From: Thioalkalivibrio thiocyanodenitrificans ARhD 1
GTDB lineage: Bacteria; Pseudomonadota; Gammaproteobacteria; Ectothiorhodospirales; Ectothiorhodospiraceae
Direction of reading: 5' to 3'
Length of the DNA stretch: 64,000 nt
Assembly (NCBI RefSeq): GCF_000378965.1
Contig: NZ_KB900536.1
Location: 1,371,583-1,435,582 of the forward strand
The translations under genes and the position numbers were made by a program. Numbering within the stretch: position 1 is the first letter of the stretch; each line of letters starts with the position of its first letter. Shown in pieces: positions 53,548-62,135 of this stretch. Below the pieces are notes generated by a model. It saw only the letters and a program-made list of their open reading frames with translations. It was not told the origin of the DNA and did no database searches.

Positions 53548-54253
53548 ACCTGCGGTTTGCCGCCTTCGACTCTGCATACTGGTCCACCAGCGCCTGCATC
53601 GTGGCGTCGTCATAGGGCCTCAATCCGCTCAGCACCAGCTTCTTGGCGCCGGTCCCCACCGCCCGACCCCCGGCACGGATTACGAAATCAAGGCTCACGT
53701 CGCCCCGCTTGCCGTTGACCATGAGCGACGAGTTCTCCAGCTCCAGCTCAGGCTCCCGGATGTCCAGATCTTCAAGATCGAAACTCATGCCCTCGTAGAT
53801 CACCAGCGGCCGCTGCGGGTTGATCATCACGTCGTGCGCGCGCATCAGCGGCACCAGCACATGGGGGAAGGTCTGTCCGGAAAATGACACGTACGCCAGC
53901 GTGAATCGTTCCAGCAGCGACATGTCGCGTGTCCTGCGTCCCTCGCGCCGCACCTTGAGGCACACGCGGCCGGTCGCATCGGCGATCTCGAACGACGGCG
54001 CGTCGGTGTCGGGGAAATCCAGGTCGGTATCCGCACCCACCATGTCGGTGAAGGAAAAGGCCATGCATTCGCTGAGCCCATAGCGCTCCAGCACCAGGGA
54101 GAACAGGAGGTCGCCGGGCACAACGAAGCGTTTGGCGCCCGGATTGTGGATGGGATTGAAATCCCCGGCGATCTCCTTGGCGAACCTGCTGCCCTGTTGC
54201 GCGGTAATTCGGGTGAGTCCGTCCTGCGTGTCGTGGAAAGCATCCAGATACAT
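53525..54253 (-). CDS. DUF3581 family protein
   Basis: 242 residues. Family features: GLTRITAQQGSRFAKEIAGDFNPIHNPGAKRFVVPGDLLFSLVLERYGLSE, resembling a hot-dog/MaoC-like start, and VNGKRGDVSLDFVIRA in the second half. Function unknown; conserved in gammaproteobacteria. The ATG before YLDAFHDTQDG is chosen over one 13 codons upstream. The final residues (GMKDEG) are encoded by heptamer-repeat DNA, so the natural C terminus has been replaced or extended. Confidence 0.88.
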   Translation of the reverse strand: MYLDAFHDTQDGLTRITAQQGSRFAKEIAGDFNPIHNPGAKRFVVPGDLLFSLVLERYGLSECMAFSFTDMVGADTDLDFPDTDAPSFEIADATGRVCLKVRREGRRTRDMSLLERFTLAYVSFSGQTFPHVLVPLMRAHDVMINPQRPLVIYEGMSFDLEDLDIREPELELENSSLMVNGKRGDVSLDFVIRAGGRAVGTGAKKLVLSGLRPYDDATMQALVDQYAESKAANRRSGMKDEG

Positions 54254-54355
54254 GGTGATTGTGCGTCGCAATGGGGTGAAATGGCCCGGCATTCTACAAC
54301 GGCCGAGGGGTGCCCGGTATCGGTGTCCATGCGGCGTCCTTTTCCGCCCCCGGGT

Positions 54356-56593
54356 TCAGTTTGTGCCCCGGTCCCGGAGCCAGCGGGCCAGTGCCTCGGG
54401 CGCCATGGGGCGGGCGATGTGGTGGCCCTGGGCGCTGTCACAGCCAAGGATCTCCAGGAGCTGGAGCACCTCGGCGTCCTCCACGCCCTCGGCCACCACC
54501 GAGTAGCCCAGGTTATGGGCCAGATCCACGGTGGAGCGCACGATCACCGCGTCGTTCTCATCCTGACACATGTCGATCACGAACGACTTGTCGATCTTGA
54601 GCGTATGCAGCGGCAGCTGCTTGAGATAGGCCAGCGAGGAATAGCCCGTGCCGTAGTCGTCGATGGCGATCCTGATACCCCGGCCCGCCAGGCGCTCGAG
54701 CACCGCGGAACTCGTGGCGATGTCGCTCATCAGCAGATTCTCCGTGAGCTCGATCTCCAGGCAGTCGGCCGGCGCGCCGATCTGCCCGAGCAGCACGCCG
54801 ATGCGCTCGGCGAGATCGCAGTGGTGAAACGACAGCGCATCGTCGACGTTGACCGCCACGCGCAGGGCAAGGCCCTCGGCGCGCCAGGCCATGCACTGCG
54901 TGAGCGCCTCGCGCAGCACCCAGTCGGTCATGGGGTGGATCAGCCCCGTGCGCAGGGCCGTGGGCAGGAACTCCTCCGGATACATCAGACCGCGCCGCGG
55001 ATGCGCCCAGCGCACCAGCGCCTCCACCCCGCTGACCCTGCCCGAGGCGAGATCCACCTTGGGCTGATAGTGCAGGCGCAGCTCATCGCGCTCGAGCGCG
55101 CCGCGCAGCTCCGCCGCGAGCCTGAGCCGCTTCGTGGTGTGGGGGTTGGTGCCTGCGTCGTAGAAACCGTAACCGAGCCCGGCACGCTTGACCTCGTACA
55201 TGGCCACATCGGCGCGGCTCATCAGACTGTCCACGCTCTCGCCATGCTCCGGGAACATGGCAATGCCGATGCTCGCCCCCAGATAGAGATTCTGGTTGGC
55301 AACACAGAACGGCTCGCTGAAACAATCAAGCAGCTTGCCCGCCACCTTCTCGGCGGTGTCCCGGGCATGCTCCATCTCCGGCAGCAGGACCGCGAACTCG
55401 TCGCCGCCCAGGCGCGCAAGCGTGTCGGAGTCGCGCAGCTTCTCCGAGAGACGCGCCCCCACCCTGCGCAGGACCTCGTCGCCCACCGGATGGCCCAGGG
55501 TGTCGTTGATCTCCTTGAACTGGTCCAGGTCCATGAGCATCAGCGCCACCTGCCGGGGCACCCGCCCGCGCCCGGCCGCGGCAATCGCCCGCTCGAGCCG
55601 GTCGAGCAGCACCGTGCGGTTCGACAGCCCCGTGAGACTGTCGGTGGTGGCCAGCACATTCAGGCGTTCCAGATTGTGCTTGGCATCGGTGGCATCCTCC
55701 ATGAGCCCGTCGATGCGCACCACGCGACCGCTCTCGTCGGTGAAGGGGTGAAACACGCGCCGGAACCAGCGCAACTCCCCGTCCGGCGCCCTGACCCGGC
55801 TCTCCACCTCTACCTGACGCCCCGCCAGCGCCTCGCGCCAGGCCTGGCGCACCGCCTCGCGGTCCTCCGCCACGGTCCAGTTCAGACAGGGAATCGGTGT
55901 GTCCACGTCCATGTCGCAGATCCGCCTGCTGCTGGGGCTCACGTACAGCGGCTCGTTGCGCACCACGTCCACCGACCACAGCACCTGGGGCAGATTCGCC
56001 AGCAGACTGGTGATCTGCTCGCGCAGCGCCTGCGCCTTGTTGCGCTCGTCCTGCACCTGGCGCACGGTCGCATCCCAGTAGCCCTCGAGCATCAGCCCCA
56101 TGTCGCGGAACAGGAACTTCGTCACCGCGTTCTCCAGGGCGGTGCACTCGGGCTCCGGGACATCCGCCAGGCGCGCATGCAGGTGATCCCAGTACAGCAG
56201 GTAGGCCCCCATCACCCACACCGGCTCCACGCCAAAGCCGTAGTGCACGTCACCGATATGGGCCAGACGACGCGCCGATTCCCGGTCCACTCGCCCGGAG
56301 AGCAGCTGCCACAGGTGACCCAGCTGGGAGTTGATCAGCGCACGCAGCTCCCCGCCGCCTTTCTGGTATCGGGCCAGGATCTGTGCGGTGACCGGGTAGC
56401 TCAGCAGATAATCGTAGAAGATCTCGGCAAAACGCTCGCTCTCGCCGATCAGCACCTCGTGGTACCTGACCAGCAGCCGCTGATCCTGCTCCGTGATGCC
56501 CAGAAACTGCGCGAACGCCTCATGGATGGTCTGATCCGAATATACGCGCAGACGCGCTGATCCCGCCTCTTCACCGGAGGATTTCGAAGACAA
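54356..56593 (-). CDS. Globin-coupled sensor with PAS, GGDEF and EAL domains
   Basis: 745 residues, starting at TTG with AGGGG 8 bases before. A protoglobin-like domain (about 20-175) has the proximal haem His in LAHIGDVHYGFGVEPVWVMGAY, so it should sense O2 or another gas. A PAS domain (about 195-310) follows, then GGDEF (intact LGGDEF after TDSLTGLSNRTVLLDRL) and EAL (GVEALVRW, ELTENLLM, DDYGTGYSSLAYLKQLP, KIDKSFV, AEGVE). Both c-di-GMP synthesis and breakdown are possible. It has a near-consensus promoter. Confidence 0.93.
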   Translation of the reverse strand: MSSKSSGEEAGSARLRVYSDQTIHEAFAQFLGITEQDQRLLVRYHEVLIGESERFAEIFYDYLLSYPVTAQILARYQKGGGELRALINSQLGHLWQLLSGRVDRESARRLAHIGDVHYGFGVEPVWVMGAYLLYWDHLHARLADVPEPECTALENAVTKFLFRDMGLMLEGYWDATVRQVQDERNKAQALREQITSLLANLPQVLWSVDVVRNEPLYVSPSSRRICDMDVDTPIPCLNWTVAEDREAVRQAWREALAGRQVEVESRVRAPDGELRWFRRVFHPFTDESGRVVRIDGLMEDATDAKHNLERLNVLATTDSLTGLSNRTVLLDRLERAIAAAGRGRVPRQVALMLMDLDQFKEINDTLGHPVGDEVLRRVGARLSEKLRDSDTLARLGGDEFAVLLPEMEHARDTAEKVAGKLLDCFSEPFCVANQNLYLGASIGIAMFPEHGESVDSLMSRADVAMYEVKRAGLGYGFYDAGTNPHTTKRLRLAAELRGALERDELRLHYQPKVDLASGRVSGVEALVRWAHPRRGLMYPEEFLPTALRTGLIHPMTDWVLREALTQCMAWRAEGLALRVAVNVDDALSFHHCDLAERIGVLLGQIGAPADCLEIELTENLLMSDIATSSAVLERLAGRGIRIAIDDYGTGYSSLAYLKQLPLHTLKIDKSFVIDMCQDENDAVIVRSTVDLAHNLGYSVVAEGVEDAEVLQLLEILGCDSAQGHHIARPMAPEALARWLRDRGTN

Positions 56594-56630
56594 ATGAATA
56601 CCCCTGAGCTTATATACGTAGTTTTTTCTG

Positions 56631-56659
56631 GTTATATGAACAAGTTATGATGATGTCAA
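56631..56659 (-). promoter_or_regulatory. Sigma-70 promoter of the globin-coupled sensor gene
   Basis: On the minus strand TTGACA, 17 bases, TATAAC: one mismatch to consensus, ideal spacing. Predicted start about 30 bases before the TTG start codon, in an AT-rich patch. Confidence 0.8.
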
Positions 56660-56727
56660 TGATCACTGTCCGGCCACGGCCGCGCACCTCCTGCCCATAC
56701 TTGCCACGGACGCGCCGCACCGGGCGC

Positions 56728-56940
56728 TCAGGATCCCGACGATACCGTGCCGAACAGGTGCCAGAGCATGTAGCCGCCATAGACCGCCAGCATCACGCCC
56801 GCCAACAGGGTCACTGCCCGGGGCCCCTTCTGCTCGGGGACTTCCACCCCTTCCCGGCGTAATCGCCGGTGCCACAGATAGCGCCGGAACCGCCACCAGG
56901 CGAAGGCGAGCAACACCAGCAATGTCACGATCTTGAGCAT
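56728..56940 (-). CDS. Small two-helix membrane protein
   Basis: 70 residues: MLKIVTLLVLLAFAWWRFRRYLW, a basic cytoplasmic loop (HRRLRREGVEVPEQKGPR), then AVTLLAGVMLAVYGGYMLWHLF. The frame extends 23 codons upstream; the ATG directly before the first helix is preferred. No family known to me. The 284 bases between its start and the MFS gene show nothing recognisable. Confidence 0.65.
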   Translation of the reverse strand: MLKIVTLLVLLAFAWWRFRRYLWHRRLRREGVEVPEQKGPRAVTLLAGVMLAVYGGYMLWHLFGTVSSGS

Positions 56941-57224
56941 CGTAAGAATCAGCCCTTGGCCATACGCATCCTGAATCGGCGCCCCATGATAAGGCATCGC
57001 CGTGCACACATCATGAGACGCCGGCCCTGAGGATCCGGCCGCCGCTGGTTCTCAGCCCGGGGAGAGGCCGAACGCCTCACGAGGACAGGTCTGTCGACGG
57101 GACCTTACCGGCATCGGCGTCCCGGCAGGCCGAAGACCGCCCGCATGACCCGCCCCTGGTCCATGGCGTAAAGTCCCCGCTAAACCATCACGCCGGAACA
57201 ACACCTCACTTCACTGCTCTCCAG

Positions 57225-58445
57225 ATGCCGACCCCCGCAGCCCAAGCAGGACCGCCCGCCGGCTGGATCGGCCGGCATCCCGTGACCGTGATCGTACTGG
57301 CACAGCTTTTCGGCACTTCGCTCTGGTTCAGCATCAACGGCGTGGCGGTCTCACTGCACCGGGAAACCGGCCTGACCGAAGCCGGCCTGGGCCTGCTCAC
57401 CGTGGGCGTGCAGGCGGGTTTCATCACCGGTACGCTGTTGCTGGCGGGCACGGGCCTGGCCGACCGCGTCCGCGCCAGCCGGCTGTTCGCGGGGGCCGCG
57501 GTGGCCGGCGCGCTGGTCAATGCCGCCTTCATCCTCACCGCCCACGACCTGACCGTGGCATGGCTGCTGCGCTTCGTCACCGGCCTGTGCCTGGCGGGCA
57601 TCTATCCCCTGGGCATGAAGCTGGTGGTGAGCTGGACGCCGAAACATGCGGGCGCGGCCCTGGGCTGGCTGCTGGGCATGCTGACCCTGGGCATCGCCCT
57701 GCCGCACCTCCTGCGCGGGGTCACCCTGGACCTGCCCTGGCAATGGCCGATGGCCATCTCCTCGCTGCTCGCGCTGCTGGCCGCGGTGATGGTGCATCGT
57801 CTGGGTGACGGCCCCCACCTGCCCGCCACCGCCGGCCCGGGACGCCCCTGGGCCGGCCTCGTCGCCTTCACCCGGCGCCCGTTTCGCGCCGCCGCCCTCG
57901 GCTACTTCGGCCACTGCTGGGAGCTGTTCGCCTTCTGGACCCTGGTCCCGCTGCTGGTCCTGCGGGAAATGCTGCGCCTGGAGTGGCCCCTGCCCTGGCT
58001 GCCGTGGCTGGCCTTCGCGGTGATCGGTGTGGGCTCCGCCGGGTGCGTGCTGGGTGGCCGCCTGAGCCGGCGAACGGGCAGCCTGCGCGTGGCCCGCTGG
58101 GCACTGGGCATCTCGGGCACCCTTTGCCTGGTCTATCCCTTCCTCGGACACCTGCCGCCGGCATTCCTGCTTCTGCTTCTGGCCCTCTGGGGCCTGACGG
58201 TGATCGCCGACTCGCCCCAGTTCACCGCGCTGGCCTCCCTCAGCGCGCCCGGGGAACGCCTGGGCGCGGCGCTGGCCATGATGAATGCCGTGGGTTTTGC
58301 GCTCACCATCCCGTCCATCGCCGTGGTCACCCGCCTCTGGCCGAGCCAGGAACTGGCCGTGCTGTGGCTGATGCTGCCGGGTCCCGTGCTGGGTCTGTGG
58401 GCGCTGGGCCGTGTACGGGCATCGGATTACGTCACGCGGCGCTGA
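57225..58445 (+). CDS. MFS transporter
   Basis: 406 residues, 11-12 predicted helices in two halves. LFGTSLWFSINGVAVSL in helix 1, GLADRVRASRLFAGAAVAGAL as the loop 2-3 MFS motif, and FVTGLCLAGIYPLGMKLVVSW in helix 4-5. The YPLGMKL segment is typical of an MFS branch found in proteobacteria without known substrate. A MITE is inserted 2 bases after the stop codon. Confidence 0.88.
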   Translation: MPTPAAQAGPPAGWIGRHPVTVIVLAQLFGTSLWFSINGVAVSLHRETGLTEAGLGLLTVGVQAGFITGTLLLAGTGLADRVRASRLFAGAAVAGALVNAAFILTAHDLTVAWLLRFVTGLCLAGIYPLGMKLVVSWTPKHAGAALGWLLGMLTLGIALPHLLRGVTLDLPWQWPMAISSLLALLAAVMVHRLGDGPHLPATAGPGRPWAGLVAFTRRPFRAAALGYFGHCWELFAFWTLVPLLVLREMLRLEWPLPWLPWLAFAVIGVGSAGCVLGGRLSRRTGSLRVARWALGISGTLCLVYPFLGHLPPAFLLLLLALWGLTVIADSPQFTALASLSAPGERLGAALAMMNAVGFALTIPSIAVVTRLWPSQELAVLWLMLPGPVLGLWALGRVRASDYVTRR

Positions 58446-58447
58446 TC

Positions 58448-58631
58448 CTAGCCCGCATATCTCACCACCGTTCGTGGCGAGGGCGTCGAGGCGCCGCTGT
58501 GACGGGGCGCGCGGACCGGAGGACGGCGCAGGCGTAGCCGACACTACGTCAAGCCGGCTGGAGGGAGCACGCCCCGTCACAGCGAGCGGATCGGCGGCCG
58601 CAGTAGAAGGGTGGTGAGATATGCGGGCTAG
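58448..58631. mobile_element. MITE-like element with 22-bp perfect terminal inverted repeats
   Basis: 184 bp. The left end begins CTAGCCCGCATATCTCACCA and the right end is its exact reverse complement over 22 bases. A second internal inverted pair (CGCTGTGACGGGGCG / CGCCCCGTCACAGCG) surrounds a GC-rich core. No coding capacity. No target duplication could be made out. The end sequence resembles IS1380-type termini as I remember them, which is not verified. It lies between convergent MFS and GlcG-like genes; a half copy is at 36393-36451. Confidence 0.88.
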
Positions 58632-58635
58632 CGGC

Positions 58636-59064
58636 CTACTTCAGGCCGGCGGCCTTGATGCCCGCCCGGGCACAGGTTTCGTCGTCATCGGATGCGGCGC
58701 CGGCAATGCCCACGGCCCCCAGGATCCGGCCCGCCTGATCGTGGATCAGCACGCCGCCGGGCAATGGCACAACCCGGCCGCCGCTCATGGCGTTCAGCCC
58801 GTCGATGAAACCTTGCTGAAGACCGCCCTGCTCGTAACGCTCCGCGATGCGCCTGGAGTCCACCGCCAGCCCCAGCGCACCCCAGGCCTTTGCCTGGCAG
58901 ATGCGCACGCGCAGGAAGGACACCCCGTCCTCGCGCTGCAAGGCCTTGAGGTGCCCGCCGTCGTCGAGCACGGCAACCGCGATGGGCGGCAGGGACAGTT
59001 CGCGCGCCCTGGCAAGGGCCGCTTCGATCAATCTGTTCGCCTGTTCAAGAGTCAGTGGCTGCAT
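58636..59064 (-). CDS. GlcG/HbpS family (DUF336) protein
   Basis: 142 residues. Family features: LTLEQANRLIEAALARAREL, VAVLDDGGHLKALQREDG, AKAWGALGL, and GGVLIHDQAGRILGAVGIAGAASDDDETCARAG. HbpS members bind haem; GlcG is named for its place in glycolate operons. Here the neighbour is a hydroxyacid dehydrogenase, which fits a glycolate/glyoxylate theme without proving it. The stop is 5 bases from the MITE. Confidence 0.9.
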   Translation of the reverse strand: MQPLTLEQANRLIEAALARARELSLPPIAVAVLDDGGHLKALQREDGVSFLRVRICQAKAWGALGLAVDSRRIAERYEQGGLQQGFIDGLNAMSGGRVVPLPGGVLIHDQAGRILGAVGIAGAASDDDETCARAGIKAAGLK

Positions 59065-59190
59065 GGAGGCTTCCGGTACGTAAAGGAATGATGGTGCCCC
59101 GGCGATCCCCCGACCACGGGCCCGGTGAACAATAGTTCCCGATCGGTCTATGATGGGTCAAACCCATCCTCGTCAAGGAGCTCAAGGATC

Positions 59191-60156
59191 ATGACCGACA
59201 GACCGGCCGTTCTGGTGACCCGCAAACTCCCACGGGCCGTGGAGGAACGCCTGGCGCGTGACTACGAGGCGCACTTCAACCGGGACGACAGGGTCTATCC
59301 GGCCGATGAGCTCGTCGAGCTTGCCGCCGGCGCCTTCGCCATCATGCCCTGCCACACCGAGAAGCTCGACGCCGGGGTGATTGCCCGTCTGCCGGACACC
59401 GTGCGCGCCATCTGCAGCTACTCGGTGGGATACGACCACATCGATCTGGCGGCGGCCAAGGCCCGCGGGATCATCGTCACGAACACGCCGGAGGTCCTCA
59501 GCGACGCGACCGCGGAGGTGGCCATGCTGCTGCTGCTGGGCGCCGCCCGCCGGGCCTTCGAGGGCGAACGCCAGATCCGCACCGACACCTGGGCAGAATG
59601 GAGCGCCGTCCATCAACTGGGCGTTCAGGTCACCGGCAAGCGTCTCGGCATCCTCGGCATGGGGCGGGTGGGCCGGATCATGGCCCGGCGCGCACGGGGT
59701 TTCGACATGGAGATCCACTACTACAACCGCCACCGCCTTGCGCCGGAACTCGAGGCCGGGGCCACGTATCACGAGAGCGTGGAGGCGCTGCTGCCCCATT
59801 GCGACTTTCTCTCCATCCATTGCCCGGCCACCCCGGAGACACACCACCTGCTCGACGAGGCACGCATCGCGTTGCTCCCGGATTCGGCGGTGGTGATCAA
59901 CACCGCCCGCGGCGCCGTCGTGGATGATGATGCCCTCATTGCCGCCCTGCGCTCGGGCCGATTGTTCGCCGCGGGACTCGACGTGTTCAACAATGAACCG
60001 AACATCGATCCGCGCTACCGGGCCCTGGACAACACCTTCCTGCTCCCCCATATCGGCAGCGCCACCCGGGAAACCCGCGACGCCATGGGGTTCCGGGCGC
60101 TGGACAATCTCGATGCCATCGTCGCCGGGCGCGAGCCCCGGGACCGGCTGGCCTGA
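59191..60156 (+). CDS. D-2-hydroxyacid dehydrogenase (glyoxylate/hydroxypyruvate reductase type)
   Basis: 321 residues. NAD(P) loop GILGMGRVGRIMARRA. The catalytic triad is Arg in VINTARGAVVDD, Glu in FNNEPNIDP and His in LLPHIGSATRET. The N-terminal ICSYSVGYDHIDL is typical of glyoxylate reductases. The frame is open 22 codons upstream; the chosen ATG has AAGGAG about 10 bases before. Malate synthase, another glyoxylate enzyme, is 3 kb further on. Confidence 0.9.
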   Translation: MTDRPAVLVTRKLPRAVEERLARDYEAHFNRDDRVYPADELVELAAGAFAIMPCHTEKLDAGVIARLPDTVRAICSYSVGYDHIDLAAAKARGIIVTNTPEVLSDATAEVAMLLLLGAARRAFEGERQIRTDTWAEWSAVHQLGVQVTGKRLGILGMGRVGRIMARRARGFDMEIHYYNRHRLAPELEAGATYHESVEALLPHCDFLSIHCPATPETHHLLDEARIALLPDSAVVINTARGAVVDDDALIAALRSGRLFAAGLDVFNNEPNIDPRYRALDNTFLLPHIGSATRETRDAMGFRALDNLDAIVAGREPRDRLA

Positions 60157-60177
60157 CGACACCTTCCCGCAACGAAA

Positions 60178-60210
60178 GGGGCCCGGCCGGACATGCGCCG
60201 GCCGGGCCCC
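60178..60210. terminator. Strong hairpin between convergent genes
   Basis: 13-bp perfect stem GGGGCCCGGCCGG / CCGGCCGGGCCCC with a 7-base loop, between the dehydrogenase and ppiC. There is no T tract on either side, so termination would be factor-assisted. Confidence 0.6.
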
Positions 60211-60229
60211 TCGCGATGCCTCTTCAGGG

Positions 60230-60511
60230 TCAGTCCTGGCGGGAGGTCACCTCCAGCAGATGGTAGCCGAACTGGGTCCTGACCGGCCCCTGCACCTGGT
60301 TCACCGGCGCGGAGAACACGACCTGGTCGAACTCGGGCACCATCTGTCCGCGCCCGAAGGAACCCAGCTCACCTCCCTGCTTCCCGGAAGGGCAGGAGGA
60401 GTATTCCCTGGCCAGGGCGGCAAAATCCTCGCCCCCTTCAATGCGCGTCTTCAGTTCGTTGCACAGGTCTTCGGAATCCACCAGGATGTGTCGTGCGCTT
60501 GCCATGGCCAT
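60230..60511 (-). CDS. ppiC: Peptidyl-prolyl cis-trans isomerase C (parvulin)
   Basis: 93 residues, same as E. coli PpiC. SARHILVDSED, EDFAALAREYSSCPSGKQGGELGSFGRGQMVPEFDQVVF and RTQFGYHLLEV are the complete parvulin fold with the active-site His, Cys and Met-Phe residues. GAGGA lies 9 bases before the ATG; a second ATG two codons on is possible. Cytoplasmic; no signal. Confidence 0.95.
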   Translation of the reverse strand: MAMASARHILVDSEDLCNELKTRIEGGEDFAALAREYSSCPSGKQGGELGSFGRGQMVPEFDQVVFSAPVNQVQGPVRTQFGYHLLEVTSRQD

Positions 60512-60592
60512 GGAATCTTGTCCTCGAAAATTGAATCGAGGGGCCATTGTGGTGGATACGCCGCCATCAGGGAACCCCCGGCGCCGGGGCGG

Positions 60593-60964
60593 CTATCCGG
60601 TGTCGGTGTCGCGGCACACCAGGTGGATGATTGAGGCCGGACTCGAGATCCAGAACCCCTCGAAACCCTCGGGCAGCGCCTCGATCTCGTCCCTCCGAAC
60701 CACGCCGGAAGCCTGCAACGCCGACGCGGCGGCCGCTACATTGTCGGTATTGAGCTCCAGCCACACCTCCGCCTGGCTGAGGCCGTCGACGGAATCGATC
60801 CAGAGCCGGCTGGCGCCGAACTCGAACACCACCGACGGGGCCAGGTGTTCGATGACCGGCAGGCCGGCCACGTCCCGATAGAACCGGATGGTGGCGTCGT
60901 AGAGATGGGGCGGCACCTTCATGGCGATGTTGCGGCCGCCGGTAAAGCCCGGCTTGTTGCGCAT
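60593..60964 (-). CDS. VOC-superfamily (glyoxalase-like) protein
   Basis: 123 residues with the paired beta-alpha-beta modules of VOC proteins: ATIRFYRDVAGLPVIEHLAPSVVFEFGASRLWID and EVWLELNTDNVAAAASALQASGV. The usual metal ligands are incomplete, so it may bind rather than transform its ligand. AGGAG precedes the ATG. Function not assigned. Confidence 0.83.
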   Translation of the reverse strand: MRNKPGFTGGRNIAMKVPPHLYDATIRFYRDVAGLPVIEHLAPSVVFEFGASRLWIDSVDGLSQAEVWLELNTDNVAAAASALQASGVVRRDEIEALPEGFEGFWISSPASIIHLVCRDTDTG

Positions 60965-61042
60965 GATGCACTCCTGGTCTGATCCGTCCGTGCCACCGCC
61001 CGGTGCCGGCCATCCGGCACCGGCACGCTCACCCCGCGCCCG

Positions 61043-61285
61043 TCACTCGAGCCAATCCAGCAGATAGAAAAGGTACTGCCCCTCCGACGATTTGGACGGG
61101 CCAAGCACCCGTGCGGGGAACCATTTTCCCTGCGGGTCCGCCGCCGCGACGGCCGCCTCCGCTGAATCCATCAACCGCACACACCCGGCGGGAAAGCGCT
61201 TGCGGGTACGGCCGGGCATGTAGACCAGCGCATGATGTGCGGCGGAGACGTCGGTCTCGGGATCGGGTGGAACAATGCCTCGCAT
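61043..61285 (-). CDS. Small conserved hypothetical downstream of the FHA gene
   Basis: 80 residues, no membrane segment. ALVYMPGRTRKRFPAGCVRLM and PQGKWFPARVLGPSKSSEGQYLFYLLDWLE look like a compact beta-rich fold. GAGGA lies 5 bases before the ATG, and it begins 8 bases after the FHA stop, so the two are one operon. I do not recognise the family. Confidence 0.72.
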   Translation of the reverse strand: MRGIVPPDPETDVSAAHHALVYMPGRTRKRFPAGCVRLMDSAEAAVAAADPQGKWFPARVLGPSKSSEGQYLFYLLDWLE

Positions 61286-61293
61286 GCTCTTCC

Positions 61294-62031
61294 TCACTCC
61301 AGGGTCCATAGCCCGGTATGGGCATCCGTCGGGTCCGGTCCAACGACTATCAGTATGCGCAGGTCGCCCACATGAATCACGTCGTTGTGCCTGAGCGGTA
61401 CCGCTTCGGCTTCGAGTGCGACGTCGTTCACCCGTACGCGGCCCGGGTCACCCTGTACCTGCCGGATGGAGAGTTCATCGCCACTGCGCAGGAACACCAC
61501 CACTTCCTGCCCGGGCTCTCCGAGGGCGGTCACCGGCCCCAGCAGGTCCAGTTGCCGCCCCTGGTTGCAGCCGCTCATGATGCGCAGGGCCATCTGGCGA
61601 TCCGCCGCCTGCCCGGCCTGGCGGGCGGCGGCCCGCAACTGCCTGATCCGCCGGGTGCAATGCTCATCCGCCAACCCCGGCGGCATACCCGGGCGGTCGA
61701 CCCGGAGGATCTGCGTGGGCGGGCCCGGATCCTGGACGACGACCTCGCCCCTGCCGAAGCCCAGGCGATAGTTGCCGATGGCGATCATGTCTCCGTCCCG
61801 CAGCGAATGCGTGGTCACGCGCCTGCCGTTGACGAAGGTACCGTTGGTGCTGTCGAGATCCTGGATCGTGACCTCGCCCCCGGTCAGTTCGATACGCGCG
61901 TGCCGGCCGCTCACGGCCCGATCACTCAGCACGATGTCGTTGTCCGGCCTCCGACCGATGGTGGTGACCCCGTCGGACAGATCCAGTTCGCCCAACGGCT
62001 TGCCGCGCTTTCGCAAATACAGCTTCATCAT
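61294..62031 (-). CDS. Protein with two FHA-type domains
   Basis: 245 residues. The N-terminal FHA domain is canonical: GRRPDNDIVLSDRAVSGRHARIEL with the phosphothreonine-binding Arg, Ser, and then STNGTFVNGRRV. The C-terminal part (about 160-240) has a second, more divergent FHA/beta fold (LLGPVTALGEPGQEVVVF ... RVRVNDVALEAEAVPLRHNDVI). Two adjacent ATGs are possible; the frame beyond is not family-like. No Ser/Thr kinase gene is nearby to supply its ligand. Confidence 0.85.
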   Translation of the reverse strand: MMKLYLRKRGKPLGELDLSDGVTTIGRRPDNDIVLSDRAVSGRHARIELTGGEVTIQDLDSTNGTFVNGRRVTTHSLRDGDMIAIGNYRLGFGRGEVVVQDPGPPTQILRVDRPGMPPGLADEHCTRRIRQLRAAARQAGQAADRQMALRIMSGCNQGRQLDLLGPVTALGEPGQEVVVFLRSGDELSIRQVQGDPGRVRVNDVALEAEAVPLRHNDVIHVGDLRILIVVGPDPTDAHTGLWTLE

Positions 62032-62135
62032 GGCCCCGTTGCGCATTCTTTCGAACGCCCGGACAACAGGAGAGCCCTGTCGGGCATTCACATAGCCGAA
62101 GGCGGAGGGAGCGTCAACTCCCGCCGCTGCCGGCC

